DNA from: Lysinibacillus cavernae
GTDB taxonomy: Bacteria > Bacillota > Bacilli > Bacillales_A > Planococcaceae
Length of the DNA: 64,000 nucleotides
Direction: 5' to 3'
NCBI RefSeq assembly: GCF_009724685.1
Contig: NZ_WMEF01000003.1
Coordinates: 372,001-436,000, forward strand
The notes under the pieces are model-generated. The model worked only from the letters and a program-made list of their open reading frames with translations, had not been told where the DNA came from and made no database searches. The position numbers and the translations under genes were made by a program. Shown piece after piece: positions 1 to 8,936 of the stretch (the stretch's first letter is position 1; each line of letters starts with the position of its first letter).

Positions 1-1703
1 CGGTCATCACGATTAACAACTGCTTGCACAGCATCTTCGACATGCATTTCACCTGATTCAACTACTACAGTATGAAGCGGTTGCCCATTTGGTGCCTTTT
101 GAACATCTTTAACTACAGCTGTAAAGCTATCATTTGAAATAGTACCACTATCAGCAATTTGACCACCCATTTCAGTGTAGAAAGGTGTTTTAGCTAGAAT
201 AACTAATGCTTCTTGCCCCTCAGAAGCTACTTTTGCTACTTGACCATTGACAATCATTGCAGCGATTTCAGTATCGGCTGTTAGCGTATCATAACCAACA
301 AATTCACTTGCAACAGTTAAGTTTGCTAATACTTCATTTTGTACTTGCATGGAATCAACATCTTGACGAGCTGAACGTGCACGCTCACGTTGTTCTTCCA
401 TTGCAGTCTCGAAGCCTTCATGATCAACCTTCATGCCTACTTCTTCAGCATATTCCTCTGTTAATTCGATTGGGAAGCCATAAGTATCATATAAACGGAA
501 GGCATCTGCACCAGGAATATAATCATGTCCTGCTTCTTTTTGTGATTCAACCACTTCATTAAAGATTGATAGACCACCATCTAATGTTTCATGGAAACGA
601 ATTTCTTCATTTTTAATAACACGTTGAATAAATTCACATTTTTCCGTTACTTCTGTATAAAAGTCTTCCATGATTTTGCCTACAGTTGGTACTAATTCAA
701 ACATAAATGGTTTTTCAATGCCGATTTGTTTTGCATAACGAACAGCACGACGTAATAAACGACGTAATACATAACCTCGACCTTCGTTTGAAGGAAGTGC
801 ACCATCACCAATAGCAAATGCTACTGTACGAATATGATCTGCAATGACTTTAAATGGTGTATTAATATCTTCTTCTGAGCCGAAGATTTCATTTAAGTTT
901 ACTTCACCTGGACGCTTGTATTTACGGTTGGCAAATTCCTCGATTTTTTCAATGATTGGCATAAATAAATCTGTATCAAAGTTTGTTGGTACATTTTGAA
1001 CAACCGATACAATACGCTCTAACCCCATACCTGTATCAATATTTTGCTTTGGTAGTGGTGTATAGGTGCCATCAGGATTGTGGTTGAATTGAGAGAACAC
1101 TAGGTTCCAAACTTCAAGATAACGTTCGTTCTCCCCACCTGGATACATTTCTGGATCATTTTCATCTGAGCCATATTCTACTCCACGATCATAAAAAATC
1201 TCTGAGTTTGGACCAGATGGACCTTCACCAATATCCCAGAAATTCCCTTCTAAACGAATTAGACGTTCTTCTGGAATACCAATTTCTTGATGCCAAACAT
1301 CATATGCTTCTTGATCTTCAGGGTGAATAGTGATAGATAATAACGCTGGATCAAAGCCCATCCACTTTTTATCAGTCAAAAACTCCCAAGCATAATGGAT
1401 AGCTTCTTTTTTAAAGTAGTCCCCAATAGAGAAGTTCCCTAACATTTCAAAGAAAGTATGGTGGCGAGCTGTTTTCCCTACATTCTCAATATCGTTGGTA
1501 CGAATTGATTTTTGTGCATTTGTAATACGTGGATTGTCAGGAATAATACGACCATCGAAATATGGTTTAAGTGTTGCAACACCTGAGTTAATCCAAAGTA
1601 GTGATGGGTCATTTATTGGCACAAGTGGTGCTGATGGCTCGTGGTGATGCCCCTTTTCTTTAAAAAATTCCAAATACATACGGCGAATATCTACTGCTTT
1701 CAT
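1..1703 (-). CDS. alaS: alanyl-tRNA synthetase, N-terminal part (cut by window edge)
   Basis: Alanyl-tRNA synthetase charges tRNA-Ala with alanine in the cytoplasm. The reading frame stays open from the start codon at 1703 to the window edge, so about 567 residues are visible of a family that is usually near 880. The N-terminus reads [19 protein letters not shown], followed by class II catalytic segments such as [21 protein letters not shown] and the tRNA-binding region with [18 protein letters not shown]. The C-terminal editing and oligomerisation domains lie mostly outside. A GGAGGAATTT ribosome-binding site fixes the start. A T-box leader and a consensus promoter lie directly upstream. Confidence 0.97.
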   Translation of the reverse strand, partial: MKAVDIRRMYLEFFKEKGHHHEPSAPLVPINDPSLLWINSGVATLKPYFDGRIIPDNPRITNAQKSIRTNDIENVGKTARHHTFFEMLGNFSIGDYFKKEAIHYAWEFLTDKKWMGFDPALLSITIHPEDQEAYDVWHQEIGIPEERLIRLEGNFWDIGEGPSGPNSEIFYDRGVEYGSDENDPEMYPGGENERYLEVWNLVFSQFNHNPDGTYTPLPKQNIDTGMGLERIVSVVQNVPTNFDTDLFMPIIEKIEEFANRKYKRPGEVNLNEIFGSEEDINTPFKVIADHIRTVAFAIGDGALPSNEGRGYVLRRLLRRAVRYAKQIGIEKPFMFELVPTVGKIMEDFYTEVTEKCEFIQRVIKNEEIRFHETLDGGLSIFNEVVESQKEAGHDYIPGADAFRLYDTYGFPIELTEEYAEEVGMKVDHEGFETAMEEQRERARSARQDVDSMQVQNEVLANLTVASEFVGYDTLTADTEIAAMIVNGQVAKVASEGQEALVILAKTPFYTEMGGQIADSGTISNDSFTAVVKDVQKAPNGQPLHTVVVESGEMHVEDAVQAVVNRDD

Positions 1704-1844
1704 TGGATAAATTCCTCCTAATTTATATTGTAAAATCACGATACGAATCCTGCGATTTACATCCATTACACCATGCATTCTGTGGCGTTTGGGAATCACA
1801 ATCACCACATGTAGAGGTGGACGTGGTCTACAAAAAGAAAATAC

Positions 1845-2087
1845 AAAAAGCCCTCATCCCAAAAAAGGGACGAGGACTAGTCATTTGTCTCGCGGTACCA
1901 CCCTAGTTGTAAGTAAAAGATCTTACTTACCTCTTTAGCACTTGTAACGTCAGTGAACGGCAGGGATTAGCTGCACTCTGGAGTAGCTTTCGGTATTTAT
2001 TGTCGTGAGGATTTTTTCAGCCTAGAAATCCCTTTCTTATCCACGCACAAATACGTACTTTTTCCATCATCGTTTTTACTTTTTCTA
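1845..2087 (-). ncRNA. T-box leader of alaS
   Basis: T-box riboswitch that senses uncharged tRNA and antiterminates alaS. The conserved T-box core AGGGTGGTACCGCG lies at 1891-1904 on the minus strand. It is followed by a GC-rich terminator hairpin (CCTCGTCCC...GGGATGAGGGCTTTTT) at 1845-1877. A candidate alanine specifier codon GCT is at 1985-1987, within GAAA-GCT-ACTCC. The core and terminator are seen directly; the specifier assignment is inferred from context. Confidence 0.93.
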
Positions 2088-2093
2088 TCGAAA

Positions 2094-2122
2094 ATTATAA
2101 AAAAAATATGTCCTGCTGTCAA
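2094..2122 (-). promoter_or_regulatory. sigma-A promoter of alaS leader
   Basis: A perfect -35 TTGACA (2117-2122) and -10 TATAAT (2094-2099) on the minus strand are separated by 17 bp. Transcription would start near 2087, immediately 5' of the T-box. Confidence 0.88.
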
Positions 2123-2141
2123 TTAGCACTAGTATTGCTAA
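2123..2141 (-). terminator. weak stem-loop after corA
   Basis: Short inverted repeat TTAGCA/TGCTAA just downstream of the corA stop and directly abutting the alaS promoter. There is no immediate U-run, so termination here is uncertain. Confidence 0.35.
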
Positions 2142-2147
2142 TCCTAA

Positions 2148-3113
2148 CTAAGCAATCATTTTTTTGAAATATGCCCACATTCCCCAAGTAAAGAGGACTA
2201 AAAAGGCACTAATTGTGATCGTTGTGATTGGAGAATCTTGATAGGGTAAAGGTACATTCATGCCAAAAAAGCTAGTAATCACAGACAATGGCAACATGAT
2301 CGTTGAAATGACCGTTAATAAATTCAGCTTTTCAATAGATTTACCACTAATAATTGAAAAATACGTGTCAAGCGTACTGTTGACTAAATCTCGATAAGTC
2401 TCGGTAGAATCGACAATTCTTTCTAAATGATCATTTAAATCTTTATAGAATGGGATATTTTCTTCTTGTATATCAAAATGCCACTGGCCATTCGTTGTTG
2501 AAAAAATTCTTCTTTGTGGCATGATGGCCTGACGAATTAAAATAATTGTTCGTTTTAGCGCAAGGAATTCTTCTGTAACCTCTTTAGGTTGAAAATCATA
2601 AATTTCTTCTTCCAATTCATCTACACGAGTTCGAATACGCTCTAGTACAGGAAAATACTCATCTGTAATTCCATCAATAATGGTGTGCAATAAAAAATCA
2701 GTGCCCTTCTCCATATATTTTGAACTATTGAAACAAACATTTTCCATATGACCAAGCCATTGCAATTTCCGTTTGTGAACAGTGACAATATAGTTTGGTC
2801 CCATAAAAATATTTAACTCAACCATTGTGATTTCATTGTTGCTTTTTTCATTGTAAATTGGTGCATGTAAAACAAAAAATTTATACTCACCATAACTATC
2901 CATTTTCGGGCGTGAGCCTTCATGTAAGCAATCTTCAACTGCTAATGGATGAAAGCCAAATATATCTGCTATATTATTTAATTCGTTATAACTATACGCA
3001 TATAAATCCACCCATAATAAATCCTCACTACGAATGGGTAGTTGTAATTCATTCATAGTGATATTATGTTGGATTGTCTTGCTAATACTATCAAAATAGT
3101 CTATTTTAATCAT
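2148..3113 (-). CDS. corA: CorA-family magnesium/divalent cation channel
   Basis: CorA-type pentameric Mg2+ (or Co2+) channel in the cytoplasmic membrane, 321 residues, a normal length for the family. The long acidic and helical N-terminal region is cytoplasmic. The last about 60 residues hold two transmembrane helices, with the signature GMN in SFFGMNVPLPYQ between them. The GAGGTG ribosome-binding site is well placed for the ATG. Upstream on the same strand are an M-box Mg2+ riboswitch with terminator and a 27-codon ORF, so expression is probably induced by Mg2+ limitation. This supports Mg2+ import rather than efflux. Confidence 0.93.
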   Translation of the reverse strand: MIKIDYFDSISKTIQHNITMNELQLPIRSEDLLWVDLYAYSYNELNNIADIFGFHPLAVEDCLHEGSRPKMDSYGEYKFFVLHAPIYNEKSNNEITMVELNIFMGPNYIVTVHKRKLQWLGHMENVCFNSSKYMEKGTDFLLHTIIDGITDEYFPVLERIRTRVDELEEEIYDFQPKEVTEEFLALKRTIILIRQAIMPQRRIFSTTNGQWHFDIQEENIPFYKDLNDHLERIVDSTETYRDLVNSTLDTYFSIISGKSIEKLNLLTVISTIMLPLSVITSFFGMNVPLPYQDSPITTITISAFLVLFTWGMWAYFKKMIA

Positions 3114-3164
3114 TATACTTCACCTCGTGTTTTGTTATAGAAGGAAACAAAAGGTCAATCGTTA

Positions 3165-3248
3165 TCACCTTTTGCCATCGTCGGTGATCAGAAATCGACG
3201 ACGCTTTCTGCCTAAATATTGCTTATCCGGTTCAGGGCTACTATCCAT
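3165..3248 (-). CDS. 27-residue small ORF between M-box and corA
   Basis: Short ORF of 27 codons beginning MDSSPEPDKQY and ending with a very basic GRKRRRFLITDDGKR tail. It has a strong ribosome-binding site (AAGGAAGGTGAT) six to eight bases before its ATG. It sits just past the M-box terminator hairpin, and its stop is 51 bases before the corA start, so it would be co-transcribed when the riboswitch reads through. It has no hydrophobic segment. I do not recognise the peptide. It may be a regulatory or leader peptide, or merely a translated leader segment. Confidence 0.55.
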   Translation of the reverse strand: MDSSPEPDKQYLGRKRRRFLITDDGKR

Positions 3249-3269
3249 TTCTCATCACCTTCCTTTCAT

Positions 3270-3304
3270 AACAAAAACACGCCTTCTACGAATGAAGGCG
3301 TGTT
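3270..3304 (-). terminator. M-box expression-platform terminator
   Basis: Minus-strand hairpin AACACGCCTTC...GAAGGCGTGTT followed by TTTTG. It lies between the M-box aptamer and the small ORF, as expected for a Mg2+-responsive terminator. Confidence 0.85.
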
Positions 3305-3353
3305 GAATACACATATCAAAAAATAGCAATAAAAATTTTTTGCATACTTGTTA

Positions 3354-3510
3354 CCTTCAGACGTTGAGTTTTAGCACTATGCGGCATAGGAATATGTCCA
3401 GCTACGTTAAAAAACACCTTATTTCGATGATTTCTGTTGACCCATTGGCGTCTCTCGACATTTTTGGGTAGTAGCGTTTCTCCAGCATAGGAGCCTCACC
3501 TAACGAAGGG
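3354..3510 (-). ncRNA. M-box (ykoK) magnesium riboswitch
   Basis: The minus strand carries the M-box segments almost letter for letter as I remember them from B. subtilis mgtE/ykoK. They are CTTCGTTAGGTGAGGCTCCT at the 5' end, then CTACTACCCAAAAATGTC, then GACGCCAATGGGTCAACAG, then AAATCATCGAAATAAGGTG, then CCTATGCCGCATAGTGCTAA, with CTGAAGG closing the aptamer. This family binds Mg2+ and promotes termination when Mg2+ is plentiful. The controlled gene here is corA rather than mgtE. Confidence 0.95.
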
Positions 3511-3533
3511 ATGTTATTTTTTTATTCTTACAA

Positions 3534-3562
3534 ATCATATCGAATCGTATCACAACTGTCAA
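3534..3562 (-). promoter_or_regulatory. sigma-A promoter of the M-box/corA transcript
   Basis: -35 TTGACA (3557-3562), 17-bp spacer and -10 TATGAT (3534-3539) on the minus strand. It lies immediately upstream of the M-box and directly after the hpaB stop codon. Confidence 0.85.
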
Positions 3563-3570
3563 ACTATAAA

Positions 3571-5004
3571 TCAATCATTTTTCAAAAAGTCTTCTACTCT
3601 TTGCACGAAATGCTCCCGCTTATACGACTGATAGAGAAGACTTGATAGACGCACAGGATCACCAAAGAAAAAGCGTTCATACAGTGTTTGCCTTGTGCCA
3701 AAATTACTCATTGTTAGGTCCCAAGCTAAACGGAATTTTTTCACTCGCTCCTCGCCTTTGTCTTGGAATGATTGCAAGTAATGATTAAGATCGCCATCGT
3801 CTGCAGCAAATGCTCTGGCACTCGGAATGGACATTAAGCCGCTTGCACCAAGTTGCTGGATAATCTCTGTAAATGTAGGATAAACTTTCGGGAAGACTTG
3901 AATAGCCACTTGTAAAGTTGAAATGTCTGGGCGAATAAAGCCAAATATATCCTTCTTTGCATCTATTTCTGATTTTAACAGCAATGCTTTCATTGTTTCT
4001 AACGTCACAATCACATCTACCACTTTTTGTTGTACATGTTGATAGTCGCCAATATTAATTGTGTCCACAATCGACTGCACTACTCCTAGCACAAATTCGG
4101 TCTTCGCTATTTGGCGAGAAAGCACTTGATGCAAACTGTAAGCTTGGAAGCCACTGACATTCATAAATTGATTGGCCACTTCCACATTTTCGTAGTAAAA
4201 AATGCGTTCCCACGGGACAACTACATCATCAAAAACAACGATTGCATCCATTTCTTCAAAACGAGCACTTAACGGATAATCAAAAGTAGAGTCTCCACCT
4301 ACAAAAGATTGCCGACATAAAAACTTTAAGCCTTTTGTGTTACTCGGTATCGAAAAGCCGAAACCTTTTCCTTCATCATAGCCATTTGTTGATAAAACGA
4401 GCAGTTCATCTGTTATGCCACCCTGTGTTGCTAGTAATCTTGCCCCTTTAATGACTAACCCTTCACTCTTTTTACCAACAATTTTGGCAGCGATTGTTAC
4501 CTCTTCATCCTCATAGTAATAACGCTTGCGATTTACTTGTGGCTCGATAAAGGTATGTGTCATTGTAATATCATTCTCACGGGCGTACTCATAAAACTTC
4601 AGCAAATGTTCTGGAAAACAATTTGGCTTATCTTTTAAAAATTCTGACGCGGATGCTAAGGCCATTAATGTCGTATTCATGTAATCTGGGCTTCTCCCCA
4701 TAAAACCATGGGAAGACAATGCCCATTCCCTTGCCGCATGGCGTCTTTTCACAAGATCTTCTGGAGTCATTACTTGAAGAAATGACATGCCGACTCTCTG
4801 TTTGCTAGTTGGCGATTCATAAGTCATTTTTTCAAGAAGTGCCCCTTGATGTTGTAAATCAAAAAGTTTCGCTTGACTCTGCATAATCCCTTTAAACGCA
4901 GGATGTTCTGATACCTTTCCTGTCACGACTTCCCCATCAATCGAAATATACGTTTTTAAAGCATCAATACGCTCAATGTACTGCTGCCCTGTCATTATTG
5001 GCAT
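3571..5004 (-). CDS. hpaB: 4-hydroxyphenylacetate 3-hydroxylase family, oxygenase component
   Basis: HpaB/PvcC-family FADH2-dependent monooxygenase of 477 residues, which in the best-known members hydroxylates 4-hydroxyphenylacetate or related phenols. Recognisable segments are MTGQQYIERIDALKTYISIDGE at the start, the central YYYEDEEVTIAAKIVGKKSEGLVIKGARLLATQG and VVPWERIFYYEN, and a helical C-terminus with GDPVRLSSLLYQSY. The start chosen is the ATG at 5004, because AGGGGTGA lies just before it; an in-frame ATG 18 bases upstream lacks a good site. No flavin reductase (HpaC) or catabolic genes are adjacent, so it would depend on a reductase encoded elsewhere. The substrate is not inferable. 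Confidence 0.85.
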   Translation of the reverse strand: MPIMTGQQYIERIDALKTYISIDGEVVTGKVSEHPAFKGIMQSQAKLFDLQHQGALLEKMTYESPTSKQRVGMSFLQVMTPEDLVKRRHAAREWALSSHGFMGRSPDYMNTTLMALASASEFLKDKPNCFPEHLLKFYEYARENDITMTHTFIEPQVNRKRYYYEDEEVTIAAKIVGKKSEGLVIKGARLLATQGGITDELLVLSTNGYDEGKGFGFSIPSNTKGLKFLCRQSFVGGDSTFDYPLSARFEEMDAIVVFDDVVVPWERIFYYENVEVANQFMNVSGFQAYSLHQVLSRQIAKTEFVLGVVQSIVDTINIGDYQHVQQKVVDVIVTLETMKALLLKSEIDAKKDIFGFIRPDISTLQVAIQVFPKVYPTFTEIIQQLGASGLMSIPSARAFAADDGDLNHYLQSFQDKGEERVKKFRLAWDLTMSNFGTRQTLYERFFFGDPVRLSSLLYQSYKREHFVQRVEDFLKND

Positions 5005-5093
5005 GCTGTCACCCCTATACATTTCCTATGTTTTTGTACTCATCTAGTATATGAAATGTCCAAATATTAGGTGACGAAATGGCGAATTAGAAT

Positions 5094-5124
5094 AAACCGA
5101 TTAGAACGACAGTCCAATCGGTTA
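5094..5124 (-). terminator. terminator after recD2
   Basis: Hairpin with arms AACCGATT/AATCGGTT followed by TTATTCT on the minus strand, just past the recD2 stop and upstream of hpaB. Confidence 0.6.
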
Positions 5125-5131
5125 AAACGCT

Positions 5132-7564
5132 TTAGTCATTCAAAAAATCATAAGGTGAGACATCATCCATACCAATCATTGGATGAACATAAGGAGCTGT
5201 TTCTACAGTTAGCTTTTGTTCAATGAATATCGGCTTGTTCATCACTTCATCCTCTAGCGAAACCGCCTCTACTTCAACAAGCTCTTCATTGTTTTCCATT
5301 GGATTGAGTCTTGCACGTAAAGAGGTGAAACGCTGAAGATCATCTGTACGCTGTAAGCCATCCGCAAGCACATCAGGTTCACCACACAAAATCAGGAAGT
5401 TTTTTGCTCGTGTAATCCCTGTGTATAAAAGATTGCGACGCAACATTTTTGAATACCCTCTGACAACAGGCATAATAACTGTTTGAAACTCAGAGCCCTG
5501 AGATTTATGGATGGAGCAACAATAGGCTAATGTCAATTGATTAAGATCACTACGTTGATAGGTCACTTCGATACCATCAAAGGAAACGATTAGTAAATCT
5601 TGTTTTTCTATCGTTTCTTTTGCCTTAATAATACTAATGACCTCTCCCATGTCACCATTAAAAACATTACTTTCAGGTTGATTGACTAACTGAAGCACTT
5701 TATCTTTTATTCGATAAGTTACATCACCAAAAACAAGTTCTTTTCTTGTGCCCGTATCATTCGGGTTAATAAGCCCTTGAATCATCTTATTTAAATTATC
5801 AATGCCGGCTGGTCCTTTATACATAGGTGCAAGCACTTGAATATTGCGAATTTCTTGGCCTTTTGCGACAGCACTTTTCACAACCTGTGTGACGACATTA
5901 GCGACTTGATCAGCTGAAGATTTTATAAACGAACGATCAGATGTTTTAGCTGTTAAATCATTTGGAATCGTTCCTTTTTTAATTTGATGGGCTAGTTCAA
6001 TGATAGTTGAACCTTCTGCTTGTCGGTAAACATCTGTTAATTCAACAGTTGGAAGTTGCTTCGATGCCAATAAATCTTTTAACACCTGTCCTGGACCTAC
6101 TGGTGGGAGCTGATCCTGATCGCCAACAAAGACAACCTGTACATCCTCATGTAAAGCTTTTAATAACTGATGAGCAAGCCATGTATCAACCATAGACATT
6201 TCATCAACAATAATCAGTTTACCTGTCACCTCACGCTCAGTCTCTTCCTCTTTTTCTTGCCCTGTAAAGCCAAGCAGACGATGAATGGTCATTGCAGGAA
6301 GCTCTGTTGATTCGGCTAATCGCTTGGCTGCACGCCCAGTTGGTGCACAAAGGATGATGGGGAAAGGTTCCTCTTTTTGTGCATATTCTTTTGGATTTAA
6401 TGACAAGCCATGTAGCTTTGCATACACTTCAACGACTCCACGTACAACAGTCGTTTTCCCCGTACCAGGGCCACCAGTTAAAATCATAACAGCTGAATTT
6501 AAAGCCTGCTCAATGGCATTCGCTTGTGTCTCCGCATATGTGACATGAAGCAATTCCTCTGTTTCACCAACAGCTTTTCGAATTTCATCTTTACTAAAAT
6601 GCTCAGCCTTGTTATTTCGTTCAATAAGTGACAATATTTTGGATGCAATGCCTACCTCAGAAAAATATAGTGATGGCATATATAGCCTTGTTTCTTCCCC
6701 ACAAAGTTTGCCTTCTTCACGCAGTTCGATACATGCCTTAGAAATGTCCTCGAATGGTATGTCTTGATGTTGGCTTTGTTCAAGCATGTCCTTTACGAGT
6801 GGTAATACATGTTCCGCATCTAGATATACATGTCCATCAGATAAAGCGGCAGTATTTAAACTATGTAAAATCGCTGCTTTGACTCGATCAGGATGTTTGC
6901 CGGTAATACCTAATTTCGCACCTAGCTCGTCAGCTCGAAAGAAGCCTACCCCTTCAACATCTTCTATCAAACGGAATGGGTTTTCCGTTAGTAATTCAAT
7001 GGCTTCCGTTCGATAGGTTTGATAAATTTTCATACCGAGCTGTGGACCAAAGCCCCACTCATTCAGTTGAATCATGACTCGCTCTAAACCTAAATTTTGC
7101 TCGATGGTACGATGAATGACTTCTTTTTTTTCAGCGGATAAACGTGGAACAGCGTCCAGTGCACTCGGATCTTCTAAAATAAGACGGAGTGCATTAGCAC
7201 CTAGTTTTTCAACGATGGTTTCAGCCGTTTTTTTTCCGATTCCTACGAATAAGTCACTAGATAAGTAATGAATAATTCCTTGCTCAGTTGCAGGTACCTC
7301 TTTCGTAAATGTTTCAATTTGAAATTGAGCACCATATTTAGGATGCTGTTTTAAAATACCTGTAAAACGATATTGTTCATCCATTTGTAATGGTGGAAAA
7401 TAACCAACAACGATAATTTCTTTATCTTCATATTGTAAGTTCGTCTCTTGAATTTTCACACGAACAATCGAATACATATTTTGTGCATTATGAAAGATGG
7501 AGACGATTGGACGTCCGAGTATAAAAAACTTATTGAGTTCAAATAAATCTAGACTATCTGTCAT
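5132..7564 (-). CDS. recD2: RecD2-type ATP-dependent DNA helicase
   Basis: RecD2 (YrrC) is a superfamily 1B 5'-3' helicase for DNA repair and replication fork maintenance that works without RecBC. The product has 810 residues. An N-terminal OB-like and helix-hairpin-helix region (FVGIGKKTAETIVEKLGANAL, EGVGFFRADELG) precedes the motor. Walker A is GGPGTGKTT near residue 363, the Walker B-like segment is LIIVDEMSMVD, and motif III is VVFVGDQDQLPPVGPG. The C-terminal motifs are YCCSIHKSQGSEF and LLYTGITRAKN. The ATG at 7564 with AGAAAGGACGG is preferred to an in-frame TTG 30 bases upstream. It lies next to the TPR-mnmA genes as in Bacillus, but separated by inserted genes. Confidence 0.95.
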   Translation of the reverse strand: MTDSLDLFELNKFFILGRPIVSIFHNAQNMYSIVRVKIQETNLQYEDKEIIVVGYFPPLQMDEQYRFTGILKQHPKYGAQFQIETFTKEVPATEQGIIHYLSSDLFVGIGKKTAETIVEKLGANALRLILEDPSALDAVPRLSAEKKEVIHRTIEQNLGLERVMIQLNEWGFGPQLGMKIYQTYRTEAIELLTENPFRLIEDVEGVGFFRADELGAKLGITGKHPDRVKAAILHSLNTAALSDGHVYLDAEHVLPLVKDMLEQSQHQDIPFEDISKACIELREEGKLCGEETRLYMPSLYFSEVGIASKILSLIERNNKAEHFSKDEIRKAVGETEELLHVTYAETQANAIEQALNSAVMILTGGPGTGKTTVVRGVVEVYAKLHGLSLNPKEYAQKEEPFPIILCAPTGRAAKRLAESTELPAMTIHRLLGFTGQEKEEETEREVTGKLIIVDEMSMVDTWLAHQLLKALHEDVQVVFVGDQDQLPPVGPGQVLKDLLASKQLPTVELTDVYRQAEGSTIIELAHQIKKGTIPNDLTAKTSDRSFIKSSADQVANVVTQVVKSAVAKGQEIRNIQVLAPMYKGPAGIDNLNKMIQGLINPNDTGTRKELVFGDVTYRIKDKVLQLVNQPESNVFNGDMGEVISIIKAKETIEKQDLLIVSFDGIEVTYQRSDLNQLTLAYCCSIHKSQGSEFQTVIMPVVRGYSKMLRRNLLYTGITRAKNFLILCGEPDVLADGLQRTDDLQRFTSLRARLNPMENNEELVEVEAVSLEDEVMNKPIFIEQKLTVETAPYVHPMIGMDDVSPYDFLND

Positions 7565-7744
7565 GTTCGGTCCGTCCTTTCTTATTGTTTTCAATCTTTT
7601 TATTTTACCATAGCCTTATGAAAATATCGTTGACAAAAATGTTTTCCCTTCTTTAATTACGAACTATTTCAATAATTGATAATTCTCTGCTTTAATCATT
7701 CGTTCCATGCTATGATAAATAAGAATAAGTTGCACGGAAGGATT

Positions 7745-8521
7745 GTGAAGTTATTGGAATTTAGACCCTGCATCGATTTACACGATGGCAAAGTAAAACA
7801 AATTGTAGGAAGTACTTTAGGGTACACGAATCAAGCAGTCGTTGAAAATTTTATTTCTCATCATGACGCTAGCTACTATGCACAAATGTTTGCGAACGAT
7901 CACTTAACAGGTGGACACGTCATCATGCTTGGTCCAGGAAATGAAGAAGCCGCCTTAGCAGCTTTAGCAGCCTATCCTCGAGGTTTACAAATTGGTGGTG
8001 GCATCACTGCTGATAATGCACAAAGATATATTGATGCAGGCGCTTCGCATGTCATTGTCACATCCTATATTTTTCATGATGGTCAGCTAGATTTATCACG
8101 TTTAGAACATTTAAACCAATTAATTGGCAAGAAACATCTTGTCATAGATCTCAGCTGCAAGATGCGTGATGGAAAGTGGTTTGTTGTGACAGATAAATGG
8201 ACCAAATTTAGTAATTTCGAAGTCAATGCGAAATCCATTGCCTATATTGAACATTTTTGTGATGAACTTTTAATTCATGCAGTTGATGTAGAAGGAAAAA
8301 AAGGTGGCATGCAGGAAAGTTTGGTAAGAGATTTAGCTACCTGGACTTCAATACCAACCACCTATGCAGGTGGCGTTCGTTCAATTGATGATTTAAAAAA
8401 ATTTAACGAACTATCCAACGGAAAACTTCATGTAACCATAGGGAGTGCGCTCTCTATTTTTGGTGGAGATTTACCTTATACTAATGTAGTAAAATATTGT
8501 GAAAAAGGCGGGATCATGTGA
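7745..8521 (+). CDS. eukaryotic-type HisA homologue (ProFAR isomerase family)
   Basis: TIM-barrel protein of about 258 residues resembling the fungal/plant form of phosphoribosylformimino-AICAR-P isomerase (yeast HIS6) more than the usual bacterial HisA. Shared blocks as I recall them are CIDLHDGKVKQIVG, SYYAQMF, GHVIMLGPGNEEAA, LQIGGGI, VIVTSYIF, VIDLSCKMRDGKW, LLIHAVDVEGKKGG, TYAGGVRSIDDL and SIFGGDLP. The two catalytic aspartates (CIDLH, VIDLS) are present. It would isomerise ProFAR to PRFAR in histidine synthesis, or do a related Amadori reaction. No his genes surround it. The start is taken as GTG at 7745, closest to GGAAGG; longer in-frame starts have no ribosome site. It overlaps the next gene by four bases. 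Confidence 0.82.
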   Translation: MKLLEFRPCIDLHDGKVKQIVGSTLGYTNQAVVENFISHHDASYYAQMFANDHLTGGHVIMLGPGNEEAALAALAAYPRGLQIGGGITADNAQRYIDAGASHVIVTSYIFHDGQLDLSRLEHLNQLIGKKHLVIDLSCKMRDGKWFVVTDKWTKFSNFEVNAKSIAYIEHFCDELLIHAVDVEGKKGGMQESLVRDLATWTSIPTTYAGGVRSIDDLKKFNELSNGKLHVTIGSALSIFGGDLPYTNVVKYCEKGGIM

Positions 8522-8805
8522 AACTAATTTATAAAGATTATGTTTTTCCTTTCCAAGAAACAAATTTAGAGCGCATTATTGATGGTAAATATTTCAAAGT
8601 CAACAAAAAAGATCATTCTCTTGCGATCCACGTACAACTTGACAACGAACAAATGTTACTCGAGTTTTCAAAATCATTAAAAGCAACTTGTGGCCTCCTT
8701 CGTGATCAAGAAACAGAGCCTTATATCGGGACATATATTGATTTACAAGTTTTTGTGGATGAGTTTAATAAGCGTTATAACTTAAATGCTGAAATTATTA
8801 GTTAA
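8518..8805 (+). CDS. 95-residue unknown protein translationally coupled to the HisA homologue
   Basis: The start codon GTG overlaps the stop of the HisA-like gene (GTGA), implying translational coupling and a shared function. The protein begins MKLIYKDYVFPFQETNLERI and has mixed alpha/beta character, a central LEFSKSLKATCGLLRDQE and a C-terminal VDEFNKRYNLNAEI. There is no signal peptide or membrane segment. I do not recognise the family. A strong terminator follows it, so the two genes form a complete two-gene unit. Confidence 0.75.
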   Translation: MKLIYKDYVFPFQETNLERIIDGKYFKVNKKDHSLAIHVQLDNEQMLLEFSKSLKATCGLLRDQETEPYIGTYIDLQVFVDEFNKRYNLNAEIIS

Positions 8806-8835
8806 AAAAAGGGGGCAGCTAGTTCCCCTTTGTTT
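8806..8835 (+). terminator. terminator after the HisA-like operon
   Basis: AAAGGGG...CCCCTTT hairpin followed by GTTTG directly after the stop codon of the 95-residue gene. Confidence 0.7.
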
Positions 8836-8936
8836 GACTCCTCACTTCTTTTCCTCTAATCAATTCTAGTATTTCCGAAACCTTTTATTAGTAATGTGAG
8901 TTCTATATTATATAGCGTAAGGTGTAGGAGGCTCAC

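Noticed and set aside
257..562. Plus-strand open frame of 101 codons
   Set aside because: It is the complement of alaS coding sequence, has no ribosome site, and its translation is low-complexity His/Leu/Gln typical of an antisense reading.
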